A stretch of DNA of 64,000 nt from Nocardioides sp. URHA0032 (GTDB lineage Bacteria > Actinomycetota > Actinomycetes > Propionibacteriales > Nocardioidaceae): contig NZ_KK211159.1 in NCBI RefSeq assembly GCF_000620645.1, positions 62,001 through 126,000 of the forward strand, given 5' to 3'. Under the pieces are notes generated by a model that was not told the origin of the DNA, made no database searches, and was given only the letters and a program-made list of their open reading frames with translations. Positions 27,600 to 34,900 of the stretch are shown piece after piece. Within the stretch, counting starts at the first letter, position 1, and every line of letters starts with the position of its first letter. The translations under genes and the position numbers were made by a program.

Positions 27600-27989
27600 A
27601 TGAGGCAGCTTCTCGGAGTCCTTCTCGGCGGCGTCGGCACCGCCGCGCTCTACGTCGCCTGCCTGGGGTGGAACACGCCGAAGGACCCGGGAACGTGCAC
27701 CGGCCCGTACGACGCCGCCCAGGTCGTCCTCCTCGCCCTCGGCATGGTCCTGCTCGTCGTCGTCGCCTCGTTCCTCCGCGCCGAGGTCGCGGCGGCGGCA
27801 GCGGCGACCGTCGAGGTGACGGTGCTGTTCGCCGTGGACGCGATCACCATCGACGACCCGTGCGCCGAGGGGACCATCTGGCCGGTCGGCGCGCTGCTCC
27901 TGCTCGTCGGCGCGGGCCTCGGGCTCGGGGTCGTCGCGCTGCTGGCCGGCCTGGTGCGCCGTCGCGTGCGACCTATTGCATCAAACTGA
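27600..27989 (+). CDS. Small four-helix membrane protein
   Basis: 129 residues with about four hydrophobic stretches (1-22, 40-62, 66-80, 94-118), a Gly/Ala/Val-rich composition and two short extracytoplasmic loops, each with one Cys (DPGTCTG and DDPCAEGT), which may form a disulfide. It has an Arg-rich cytoplasmic end. No family is recognised. The stop lies inside the ArsR-type palindrome of the next gene. It starts 28 bp after the F420 enzyme stop. Confidence 0.75.
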   Translation: MRQLLGVLLGGVGTAALYVACLGWNTPKDPGTCTGPYDAAQVVLLALGMVLLVVVASFLRAEVAAAAAATVEVTVLFAVDAITIDDPCAEGTIWPVGALLLLVGAGLGLGVVALLAGLVRRRVRPIASN

Positions 27990-27996
27990 TTTGATG
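27979..27996. promoter_or_regulatory. ArsR-type operator of the ArsR-phosphatase gene
   Basis: CATCAAA, 4-nt CTGA, TTTGATG: a perfect 7-bp inverted repeat that can also be read as ATCAA-N6-TTGAT, the common SmtB/ArsR-family operator shape. It sits 12 bp before ATG 28009 and overlaps the previous gene stop. The local AT content is far above the surroundings, and a TAATTT -10-like element follows directly. Confidence 0.75.
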
Positions 27997-28008
27997 TAAT
28001 TTGGACGG

Positions 28009-28722
28009 ATGGTCGAGCCGTTCGTCCACCTCGCGAGCCACCCGCTCCGTTGGCAGCTGGCGACGGCGCTGGGCCGCAGCGACCTGCGGGTGCGCGAGCT
28101 GGTGCAGCTGGTCGGCGAGCCGCAGAGCCTGGTGTCCTACCACCTCCGGGTGCTGCGCGACGACGGTCTGGTCACCGCTCGCCGGAGCAGCCTCGACGCG
28201 CGCGACACCTACTACCACCTGGATCTCGACCGGTGTGCCGACGCCCTGGCCCGGGCCGGCGCCGCACTGCACCCCGGGCTGCGGATGGTGCCGGCGCCAC
28301 CCGAGCCCCGCCGGCTGCCGCCCGCCTCGGTCCTGTTCGTCTGCACCGGCAACGGGACCCGCTCACCGATCGCGGAGGCGCTGCTGCGCCACCACGGCGG
28401 CGGCCGCGTCCGCGCCGCCAGCGCGGGCACCTCGCCGCGCGACCGCACCGCGCCGCACGCCGTCCGGGTGCTCCGCGAGCGGTACGGCATCGACGTCGCC
28501 GGCCGCCGGCCGCGCGGCATCGAGGACCTGGGGGACCAGCGGTTCGACCGCGTCGTCACGCTCTGTGACCGCGCCCGCGAGGTTCTTCCCGACGGCACCG
28601 AGCCCGCGCGCACCCACTGGAGCATCCCGGAGCCCGACGGCTACCGGGACACCGTGGCGGCCGCGATCGAGATCGACGCCCGAGTCCGGCACCTGCTCCC
28701 GACCCTGACCCACGACTCCTGA
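28009..28722 (+). CDS. Fusion: ArsR-type HTH regulator + LMW tyrosine phosphatase/arsenate reductase-like domain
   Basis: 237 residues in one frame. The first 95 are an ArsR winged helix (HPLRWQLATALGRSDLRVRELVQLVGEPQSLVSYHLRVLRDDGLVTARR). Residues 105-237 are an LMW-PTP/ArsC fold: the P-loop VLFVCTGNGTRSP carries Cys112 and Arg118 (CX5R), and HWSIPEPDG near residue 207 is the general-acid loop. The C-X5-R loop has the N and S positions of ArsC/LMW-PTP. The metal/arsenic-binding CxC or CxxC of ordinary ArsR proteins is not in the HTH part. An ArsR-type palindrome sits just upstream, so it probably represses itself. It is followed by a VOC gene 9 bp on. Confidence 0.92.
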   Translation: MVEPFVHLASHPLRWQLATALGRSDLRVRELVQLVGEPQSLVSYHLRVLRDDGLVTARRSSLDARDTYYHLDLDRCADALARAGAALHPGLRMVPAPPEPRRLPPASVLFVCTGNGTRSPIAEALLRHHGGGRVRAASAGTSPRDRTAPHAVRVLRERYGIDVAGRRPRGIEDLGDQRFDRVVTLCDRAREVLPDGTEPARTHWSIPEPDGYRDTVAAAIEIDARVRHLLPTLTHDS

Positions 28723-28731
28723 GGAGGAGAC

Positions 28732-29106
28732 ATGACCGAGACGATGGCCAGCGTCCGCTACGTGGTCGACGACGTCCAGGCGGCGCTCGACTTCTACACC
28801 ACGCACCTGGGGTTCACCGCCGGCCGGCTCGCGGTGCCGGCGTTCGCCGAGGTCGTCTCCGGCCCGCTGCGCCTGCTGATCTCGGGGCCGGCCAGCTCCG
28901 GCTACCGCTCGACCCCCGACGACGCCGCCGTACCCGGCCGCAACCGCGTGCTCGTGCTCGTCGACGACCTCGAGGCCGAGGTCGCCCGCCTGCGCGGTGC
29001 GGACGTCCCGTTCCGCAGCGACGTCACCGCAGGGCCCGGCGGCCGGCAGATCCTGGTCGCGGACCCGGCCGGGAACCTGGTCGAGCTGTTCGAGCCTGCG
29101 GGCTGA
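28732..29106 (+). CDS. VOC superfamily protein in operon with ArsR-phosphatase fusion
   Basis: 124 residues with GAGGAGGAGAC directly upstream. VOC modules: MASVRYVVDDVQAALDFYTTHLGFTAG and VEVARLRG... ADPAGNLVELFEPAG. The final DPAGNLVELFEP is the standard glyoxalase/bleomycin-resistance ending. There is no Cys, so it is not the ArsI C-As lyase, which needs a Cys pair. As it shares an operon with a phosphatase-regulator fusion, a detoxification role with common induction is likely, which is inference. Confidence 0.9.
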   Translation: MTETMASVRYVVDDVQAALDFYTTHLGFTAGRLAVPAFAEVVSGPLRLLISGPASSGYRSTPDDAAVPGRNRVLVLVDDLEAEVARLRGADVPFRSDVTAGPGGRQILVADPAGNLVELFEPAG

Positions 29107-29421
29107 CGGGGCAGCGCGCTGTGCCTCCGCGTTGGATACGCATTCGGATACGAGACATCTCGGCGCCTGTCGGCGCCAGCGGAACAGCCGGACATGCCGA
29201 TGGGTGACGGTTCGTAGCGACCAGTGGGGATGCGACCTGGGCGGAGCTCGGTCAAGTCCGCAGGGCGCTCGAGAGACCCGCAGGGTGGGCGAGCTTCACG
29301 TCTGCGAAGTCGCTTGGCCGGAACGAGCGAGGCTCGTTGCGCCCGCGAGGGCGGCGTTGGCAGGTTCGTTCCCACCGCGTCACGAGGGAGGCGTTGATGT
29401 GGACCTGTGGGCCTGATCCGT
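29107..29421. other. 315-bp gene-free stretch at the left edge of the foreign-looking block
   Basis: No frame here has coding character. It contains a tandem-like GGATACG pair (29134-29140, 29146-29152), GGCGCC repeats near 29163-29176, and a 7-bp hairpin AACGAGC gag GCTCGTT (29322-29338), a possible weak terminator. Composition is lower in GC than in the flanks. It may be a degraded junction left by the insertion or by later deletion. Confidence 0.5.
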
Positions 29422-30201
29422 TCAGAACGGCACGAACGTCGCCATCAGCCCCGCGCCGGAGCCGCGTCCGGACAGAATCCGGCAGAACTGTTCGGCGTCG
29501 AGGCTGATCGCCTCACCGGACGCGCCGGACGCGCCGGACGTCCAACGGCCACCGGCGGGTCCGGTCAGGATGAGGTCGAAGGGCTGCCCGTGCCGGAGGG
29601 CCCACTCGGCAACCACGTCAGCGACCACGACGCCGTCGTGCTCGCGGGTCAGCTTCATGGGTCGTCCCAACGCCTGGGCGATGTCGCTGCGGTGCATCCA
29701 AGGGTCACGGGTCAGGATCGTGTCGGTCAGGAAACCGACCTTCCAGCGCTCCGGGCTCGCTCCGTCCGGCCCCTGGTCGATGATGGTCATCGCCCGCATC
29801 AGCGCCGGCCGACGGCGGCGCCCGGCGACCGCCTTGGGCCCGATGCGCTGGACCGCACCGACCAGATCCGCGACTCTGAGCTGCTCGTGCTTGCGAACCT
29901 GAAGGTCGGTGAGCTCGTCGACCTGTGGCTTTCCCGACCGCTTCGCGGCGCGGGAGGCGCGGATCAGCTGACGCGCCATCTCAGGAAGCGACCCTGCGAG
30001 CTCGGCCATCCCGAGCGTGTGCCCGGCCATGTCGCGGATCGTCCAGCCGGTACAGCTGGTGGGCATCTGCCAGTCCTCCTCGGCCAGGCCGACGAGGGTG
30101 TCGGCGAATCGGGTGTACTCCTCGGCCGCCAGAGCCATGGCGGTCTGGTGGTCGAACCGGGAGTCATGGACAGTGGCGTGGTCTGCAACCTGCGTGGGCA
30201 T
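29422..30201 (-). CDS. Maleylpyruvate isomerase-family mycothiol-dependent enzyme (TIGR03083)
   Basis: 259 residues. DinB-like bundle with PTSCTGWTIRDMAGHTLGMAELAGSLPEM (metal His in GHTLG) and RDPWMHRSDIAQALGRPM in the third helix, then VADVVAEWALRHGQPFDLILTGPAGG from the C-terminal SCP2-like mini-domain. Strong ribosome site GAGGAGACTGCC before ATG 30201. It follows the TetR gene by 10 bp on the same strand, so it is probably its target. The tail has a GASGASG repeat. Codons are less GC-extreme than in the chromosomal flanks. Confidence 0.88.
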   Translation of the reverse strand: MPTQVADHATVHDSRFDHQTAMALAAEEYTRFADTLVGLAEEDWQMPTSCTGWTIRDMAGHTLGMAELAGSLPEMARQLIRASRAAKRSGKPQVDELTDLQVRKHEQLRVADLVGAVQRIGPKAVAGRRRRPALMRAMTIIDQGPDGASPERWKVGFLTDTILTRDPWMHRSDIAQALGRPMKLTREHDGVVVADVVAEWALRHGQPFDLILTGPAGGRWTSGASGASGEAISLDAEQFCRILSGRGSGAGLMATFVPF

Positions 30202-30211
30202 GGCAGTCTCC

Positions 30212-30805
30212 TCAGAATCCAAAGTGGTCGGCGAGCATGCCGATAGCCCGTTCGAGCTGCCGCGCATAGCGCTCTCCGCCGGGGTCATTGGCCAGCTGGG
30301 CGTCGACGAGGCCCCCGACGACCGCTGAGTAGAGGTCGAGGTCCGCCTCTGCGGTCACCCCGATCATGGCGAGATGGGTCCGGCTCAGCTCCCAAACAGC
30401 GAGCGAGGGCGCGTACGCCTCTGGGCTGGGCTGGAAATCGGCGCTGATCCGGGCGTTCATCAGCTGGTTGCGGGCCTCGTCGGCGACCGCGTACTCGAAG
30501 TAGGCGCGGCCCATCACGGTCATCGCCACTCGCGGGTCGTCAGGAAGCCCGCGGTCCGCGGCGGCGCGCAGTGCGTCCAGGCAGCCTTGCCAGGCCTGGC
30601 CGAACATGGCGTCGTAGATGGCGTTCTTGGATGCGAAGTGCGAGTAGAGCGATGGCGGGCGCATCCCGACCCGGTCGGCAACGTCCTTGAGAGTGACGGC
30701 GGCGATGCCCTTCTGGTGGGCGACTTCCCAGGCGGCGTCGATGATCTCTCGGCGGGCCGCCTTACGACGTTCGGCAACCCTATCGTGCGTAGGTGAACCT
30801 AACAT
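30212..30805 (-). CDS. TetR family regulator
   Basis: 197 residues. HTH at about 18-65: RREIIDAAWEVAHQKGIAAVTLKDVADRVGMRPPSLYSHFASKNAIYDAMF, followed by a TetR_C-type ligand domain with SADFQPSPEAYAPS. No ribosome site precedes ATG 30805, so the mRNA is probably leaderless. The second codon is TTA, a rare codon in such genomes, suggesting bldA-type control or foreign origin. The start is embedded in inverted repeats. It controls at least itself and the downstream mycothiol enzyme, by context. Confidence 0.9.
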   Translation of the reverse strand: MLGSPTHDRVAERRKAARREIIDAAWEVAHQKGIAAVTLKDVADRVGMRPPSLYSHFASKNAIYDAMFGQAWQGCLDALRAAADRGLPDDPRVAMTVMGRAYFEYAVADEARNQLMNARISADFQPSPEAYAPSLAVWELSRTHLAMIGVTAEADLDLYSAVVGGLVDAQLANDPGGERYARQLERAIGMLADHFGF

Positions 30806-30812
30806 GATTAGG
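30790..30812. promoter_or_regulatory. Overlapping inverted repeats centred on the TetR start codon
   Basis: TAGGT-ga-ACCTA (30790-30801) and CCTAA-catga-TTAGG (30798-30812) interlock, both built on a CCTA/TAGG core, with the ATG complement inside the second. A likely TetR operator that blocks transcription right at the start. Confidence 0.5.
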
Positions 30813-30911
30813 AGAATCCCGCCGCCAAACGCTCCTTGTCAAGAGGCACGGAACCCGGCGCCGCCGGAAGAAGCCGTCCGCATCTTCCGCGAGACCCGCG
30901 TTCGAGCGCGT

Positions 30912-31043
30912 CTATCGGCCTGTCGGATGCGCGGATCTGCCGATGAGCCGCGTGTTGAAGCACAGCAGGTCGCGCTGGTCCTGCCGCGGCAGGACCAGCG
31001 CCACTCGGTCGCCGGTCCAGTCAGTTCCGAGGAGTCGTTTCAT
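30912..31043 (-). CDS. Possible 43-residue small gene downstream of marR
   Basis: Starts MKRLLGTDWTGDRVALV and ends RSAHPTGR, overlapping the marR end by 23 bp in another frame, so translational coupling is possible. Codon bias is only moderate and no strong ribosome site is visible. A perfect palindrome lies within it, which may be a terminator instead. No homology is recognised. Confidence 0.25.
   Translation of the reverse strand: MKRLLGTDWTGDRVALVLPRQDQRDLLCFNTRLIGRSAHPTGR
30972..31001 (-). terminator. Perfect 30-bp palindrome downstream of the marR operon
   Basis: 15-bp arms, GCGCTGGTCCTGCCG and its complement, with no spacer, starting 19 bp beyond the marR stop in its reading direction. 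It fits a Rho-independent terminator without U-run, or a binding site for a dimer. Confidence 0.55.
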
Positions 31044-31500
31044 CTGCGGCATGTCGCGCGATATTTGCCAGCACCGTGTCCGCGGCTTCGCGCACGGCGA
31101 GTACCTGGGCGGGCGTCAGGCTTGAGAAGAAGAGCTCGCGGACCCGTGCGACGTGGGTGGGGGCTGCGGCCCGGATGACTTCGAGACCCGTCTTGGTGAG
31201 GCAGACGAGCGGGGCACGTAGGTCATCGGTGCAGGCGTCCCGGCGGACGTACCCTCGTTGCTCCATGCGTCGGATGTGGTGCGCCAAGCGGCTCTTCTCC
31301 CACTGCAGCTCGGATCGCAGGTCGCGTGCGCGCAGGACTCCGTCGGGTGCCTCGGAGAGGATGGCCAGTACCTCGTAGTCCGAGATGGACATGTCGGAGT
31401 CGGTCTTGAGCGCCTGGGCCAAGGCGGCGGTCAGCTGGGCGTGCATCCGCAGGACGCTGCGCCAGGTTCGCTGTTCGTCTTCGTCCAGCCAGTCACTCAT
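31021..31500 (-). CDS. MarR family regulator
   Basis: 159 residues: MSDWLDEDEQRTWRSVLRMHAQLTAALAQALKTDSDMSISDYEVLAILSEAPDGVLRARDLRSELQWEKSRLAHHIRRMEQRGYVRRDACTDDLRAPLVCLT is the MarR winged helix with the wing DDLRAPLV. Its ligand pocket is open-ended. ATG 31500 overlaps the luciferase-like gene stop by 8 bp (ATGAGTGA), so it is translationally coupled. It is the last of three leftward genes and probably senses the substrate or product of the two oxidoreductases. Confidence 0.9.
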   Translation of the reverse strand: MSDWLDEDEQRTWRSVLRMHAQLTAALAQALKTDSDMSISDYEVLAILSEAPDGVLRARDLRSELQWEKSRLAHHIRRMEQRGYVRRDACTDDLRAPLVCLTKTGLEVIRAAAPTHVARVRELFFSSLTPAQVLAVREAADTVLANIARHAADETTPRN

Positions 31501-32455
31501 GGCGGCCTGTTCCGCGAGCGTCGGCCACGAGCTCCCTGACTGCGGGGGCAACCTCGGCGGCGAAGGTCTGCGTCAGGGCCGTGTCGTCGGACGCGAGGAT
31601 GAAGCCGCTCGTTCCATAGGTGAGGGCCACCTCGGCGAGCTCCTCGGCCCATTGGCTCGGCGGACCCTGGAGAAAGCCGCGGCCCTGGGCAGCGAACTGG
31701 CCGCCGATGTTGAGGAACCGGCGGATGTCGCGCGGTTCGCGGCCCGCGGCGTGGGCGGATTCGTCAATGTGACTGTTCATCTCGGCCAGCTCCGGCAGCC
31801 CCTTCTGCAGGTATTGGATCGAGGGGAGCCAGCCGTCCGCGGCGCGACCGACCAGGCGCAGGATGCGGGGCTTGTACGCGCCGACCCAGATACCTACCGG
31901 GTGCGCGGGTGCCGGCCCGCGCTTGGCGCCGCGGACGTCGTAGTGCTGGCCGCGCACGGACAGGGCGCCGGACTCGCCGGTGTTCCAGACGCCGCGGATG
32001 ATCGCGATCGCCTCTTCCAGCGCCTCGATCGACTCTCCGGGCCCTCGCCGCGGCCCGCCCATGCCGGCGACGCCGTCCCAGAACGCTCCCGCGCCGATGC
32101 CCAGCTCGATCCGGCCGCCGCTGAGCAGGTCGAGGGTGGCGATCGCCCGGGCGAGCACGGCCGGCGGGCGGAGCGGGAGGTTGGTGACGTTCGCCGACAG
32201 GTGGATTCGCTCGGTGCGGGCGGCGGCGTAGGCCAGCAGGGTCGAGGTGTCGTGGAACCTCGCCACGTACGGGTGGTCCTGGAACGTGACCAGGTCCAGC
32301 CCGGCGCGGTCGGCGACGACGGCCTGCTCGACGGCCTGGTGGACGGGGTGGTTCGTGGGGGTCACGAAGGTGCCGAAGAGCAGGTCGTGGCCGTAGTCGA
32401 TGGTCACGTCGGTGCTCGCTCCGGTGTTCGTGCCGCTGTTCGTGCCGGTGTTCAT
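31493..32455 (-). CDS. Luciferase-like (LLM) flavin-dependent oxidoreductase
   Basis: 320 residues. LLM barrel with LLFGTFVTPTNHPVHQAVEQAVVADRAGLDLVTFQDHPY, TERIHLSANVTNLPLRPPAVLARAIATLDLLSGGRIELGIGAGAFWDGVAGMGG and AHPVGIWVGAYKPRILRLVGRAADGWLPSI. The cofactor may be FMN or F420; the pattern leans towards the F420/FMN monooxygenase-like class. The N-terminus has an NTGTNSGTNTG low-complexity run, encoded by a short repeated GTTCGTGCC sequence. ATGA overlap with the fusion gene upstream, so the two form a coupled enzyme pair. Confidence 0.92.
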   Translation of the reverse strand: MNTGTNSGTNTGASTDVTIDYGHDLLFGTFVTPTNHPVHQAVEQAVVADRAGLDLVTFQDHPYVARFHDTSTLLAYAAARTERIHLSANVTNLPLRPPAVLARAIATLDLLSGGRIELGIGAGAFWDGVAGMGGPRRGPGESIEALEEAIAIIRGVWNTGESGALSVRGQHYDVRGAKRGPAPAHPVGIWVGAYKPRILRLVGRAADGWLPSIQYLQKGLPELAEMNSHIDESAHAAGREPRDIRRFLNIGGQFAAQGRGFLQGPPSQWAEELAEVALTYGTSGFILASDDTALTQTFAAEVAPAVRELVADARGTGRHE

Positions 32456-34644
32456 GTGGCACTCCTGGTGTGGTCGTGGGCGGGGAGGATGTTGAAGTTG
32501 TCCTGGAACAGGTTGTGGGGGTCGAGCTTCGCCTTGAGTCGCCGCAACCGGTCCAGGGTGGCTGGCGGGAACGCGTCGGCGATCCGGTCTGGGTGGCGGT
32601 CGCTCTCGAAGCTGAGGTAGAGGCCGGAGGCGTGCCGGCGGACTGGCTCGAACCAGCGGTCCAGGCGCTGTGCGTTGCTGCCCATCACGGCGAGGGCGAA
32701 GTTGGCGTCACGGTGCGTGTATGCGGTGGCGTCCGGAGCGATGTCCGCCACGGCACCGCCGACGGTGCGGATCTGGTACCAGTGGGATGCGCCGCTGCGG
32801 ATCAGGTCGGCCGACGCGGAGGCGAATCCGGGGGTGATCTCGCGGGTGAAGGCTGAACGTGAGACCGGTTCGCCGCGCCCGTTGTGCGCGGTCTCGGGGA
32901 ACATGTTCATGACCGCCGCGTACGGGGCGATCACGACCTGCTGCTGTACCAGGGGTGCGATCTCGGCGAACGGCTGGAGCTGACTGACGATCACCCCGGG
33001 GTCGGAGGAGTCGACCATCGCCATCAGCTGCGCGACCCCCTGTCCGAGGATCAGGAACGGTGTGGTCTCGCGCGGGGTGTCGGCGACCACCCGACCGAAC
33101 GCCTCGAGGTACGCCGCCGGATCGGGGGCCTGGAACGCGAGCTGGGCCCAGCCCACCTCGTCGACCTCATCGACGACGAACTCGAAGGCGACCGCGACAC
33201 CGAAGTTCGCGCCGGCGCCCCGGGCTGCCCAGAACAGCTCGGTGTTCTCGGTCGCGCTGGCCCGCACGACGGTGCCGTCGGCGAGCACCATGTCGACCGC
33301 GCGGAGGTGATCGATCGTCAGACCATGCTTGCGGGAGAGGAATCCGATGCCGCCCGCGGTGGCGAGCCCGCCGACGCCCACCCCGCCATAGTCGCCGGAG
33401 CTGAGGGCCCATCCGTGGGGCTGTAGCGCCCGGGCGACGTCGCGCCAGCGGGCGCCCGCCCCGATGCGGACCAGCCGCGCGGCCTCATCAAGCACGGTGA
33501 TGTCATCGAGCCCGCCGACGTCGATCACCAGGCCACCGTCGTTGGTCGAGCGGCCACTGATGCCGTGGCCGCCGCTGCGGATGCCGAGAGGCAGATGCAT
33601 GTGCTCGCGAGCGAAGCCCACGGCACTCGCCACCTCCGCCACGGTGCGCGGCCGCAGCACCAGGCCGGGGTCGCCGCCCCGCAGGTACGTCGAGCGCACC
33701 TTGCCGAACGCTGCATCTCCGGGCTCGACGGCGGTTCCCGCCAACTCTTCGGGAACCTCGTTGTAGGCGATGCCAGGTCGGCGACGCGCTCGGGCGTCGG
33801 CCCGACGCACCGGGCGCGACGAGAGCGCACCTTGTGGGAGCGCGCGCTCGGCACCTTCGCGGATCGCGGGTGCGACATCGTCCAGGAACGTTCGCAGCGT
33901 GGTCACGTCGTCGGTCCCGACACGGAGCACCAAGGAGCTCACGCCGTGGTCGACCACCAGTGCGACCAAAGCGCTGATGTCGGCCGCATCGCCGCGGGCC
34001 AGGGTCACCGACCGCCGTACCTCACGCGCATCGCGCCCCGCATCGGTCGCGGCGTGGTCCAGGACCTCGTTCAGGGTCGCGAGTCCCTCGAGGCCGACCT
34101 CCTCGAGATCGACCATCCATCCATCGGCGAGCCGGCCGGCCAGCGCAGCGACGGCGGTGTCCGAGCCCTGCAGCCACAGCGGGACGTCCCGCTCCAAGGC
34201 GGGACCTGGCTCGGCGTCGGCCAGACGGTGGTGAGTTCCGGCCGAACTGACCTGGTCTCGGGTGGTGTCCTGCAACGCGCGGATCACCATGGCGGCCTCC
34301 TCGACGGCGTCGAGGTCCGCAGCCGCCGACCCTGCTCCGAGGACCAGCATCGCCCGACCATCTGACAGCAGCTGGAGACTCCCAGCTCCCCGGGCGAGCA
34401 CCGAAGCGGGTCGCTCGGTGGCGTCGAGCCGCGACGGAGCGATCTGCACGGTCCTCGTCCGCCCAGCCGTCCACGCCGTCAGGCTCAACGCATCGGCGCC
34501 GCCCAGGCCAACACCATCAGGGAAAGTCACCAAGTCGTAACCGAGCTCCTCGGCAAGCACCGCCAGCGCGACCGAGCCAGCGGGCGCGTCGGCACCACCG
34601 ACAACCTCGACACCGAACCGGATGGCGTGGCCGTAGTTCGTCAC
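32452..34644 (-). CDS. Fusion: LLM flavin/F420 domain + BBE-type covalent FAD oxidase
   Basis: 730 residues in one frame. Residues 1-270 form a luciferase-like domain (AEELGYDLVTFPDGVGLGG, SLQLLSDGRAMLVLGAGSAAADL, DVPLWLQGSDTAVAALAGRLADGWMVD). Residues 310-730 form a PCMH FAD oxidase: VLRPRTVAEVASAVGFAREHMHLPLGIRSGGHGISGR with His360 in RSGGH, the site of 8-alpha-histidyl FAD attachment, SGDYGGVGVGGLATAGGIGFLSRKHG, and the BBE tail LDPHNLFQDNFNI. The second covalent Cys of bicovalent BBE enzymes is absent, so attachment should be single. The N-half looks reduced for catalysis: many barrel helices are short. Fusions of these two families are rare in my experience. Confidence 0.93.
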   Translation of the reverse strand: MTNYGHAIRFGVEVVGGADAPAGSVALAVLAEELGYDLVTFPDGVGLGGADALSLTAWTAGRTRTVQIAPSRLDATERPASVLARGAGSLQLLSDGRAMLVLGAGSAAADLDAVEEAAMVIRALQDTTRDQVSSAGTHHRLADAEPGPALERDVPLWLQGSDTAVAALAGRLADGWMVDLEEVGLEGLATLNEVLDHAATDAGRDAREVRRSVTLARGDAADISALVALVVDHGVSSLVLRVGTDDVTTLRTFLDDVAPAIREGAERALPQGALSSRPVRRADARARRRPGIAYNEVPEELAGTAVEPGDAAFGKVRSTYLRGGDPGLVLRPRTVAEVASAVGFAREHMHLPLGIRSGGHGISGRSTNDGGLVIDVGGLDDITVLDEAARLVRIGAGARWRDVARALQPHGWALSSGDYGGVGVGGLATAGGIGFLSRKHGLTIDHLRAVDMVLADGTVVRASATENTELFWAARGAGANFGVAVAFEFVVDEVDEVGWAQLAFQAPDPAAYLEAFGRVVADTPRETTPFLILGQGVAQLMAMVDSSDPGVIVSQLQPFAEIAPLVQQQVVIAPYAAVMNMFPETAHNGRGEPVSRSAFTREITPGFASASADLIRSGASHWYQIRTVGGAVADIAPDATAYTHRDANFALAVMGSNAQRLDRWFEPVRRHASGLYLSFESDRHPDRIADAFPPATLDRLRRLKAKLDPHNLFQDNFNILPAHDHTRSAT

Positions 34645-34666
34645 AGCGACACTCCAAGGAGATAGG

Positions 34667-34684
34667 TGGTTGACATGTCAACCA
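34667..34684. promoter_or_regulatory. Operator palindrome O1 over the transcription start of the LLM-FAD operon
   Basis: TGGTTGACATGTCAACCA is a perfect 18-bp palindrome, lying where +1 of the leftward promoter would fall. It shares the GGTTGA/TCAACC half-sites with O2, centre-to-centre 31 bp (about three helical turns). Confidence 0.75.
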
Positions 34685-34712
34685 ATATACGCCGCTTAGG
34701 TTGATGTATCAA
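34684..34712 (-). promoter_or_regulatory. Sigma-70-type promoter of the LLM-FAD operon
   Basis: Read leftwards: -35 TTGATA (34712-34707), 17-bp spacer, -10 TATATT (34689-34684). These are close to consensus and unusually AT-rich for this genome. The fusion gene starts 40 bp downstream of the -10 end, with AAGGAGA in the leader. Confidence 0.7.
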
Positions 34713-34714
34713 CC
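34699..34714. promoter_or_regulatory. Operator palindrome O2 over the -35 box
   Basis: GGTTGATGTATCAACC, a palindrome with one central mismatch pair. It covers the -35 element. Together with O1 it should let a TetR dimer pair block polymerase at both ends of the promoter. The adjacent divergent TetR gene (34901) is the obvious candidate repressor. Confidence 0.7.
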
Positions 34715-34900
34715 GGCCCTCAGCGGGTCGCCGGAGTCCAGCGCAGCCCGCACGCCACGCACCCGCCCACGACGCGTCGGGGCCGGGTGCGAGCCGGGCG
34801 ACCGACCGACGGGGTCACATCGACCGCGCTCCTCGTTGACGAGCCGAACGGCTACCGTGGAGGCGAGGAGCTCAAGCTCGGATCGACGGAGGGAGGACCG

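Noticed and set aside
28732..29106. ArsI C-As lyase next to ArsR-ArsC-like gene
   Set aside because: The protein has no cysteine, so the required thiol pair is absent.
32410..32455. GTTCGTGCC repeat near the LLM start as regulatory iteron
   Set aside because: It lies within the coding N-terminus (NTGTNSGTNTG) and looks like slippage in a low-complexity tail.
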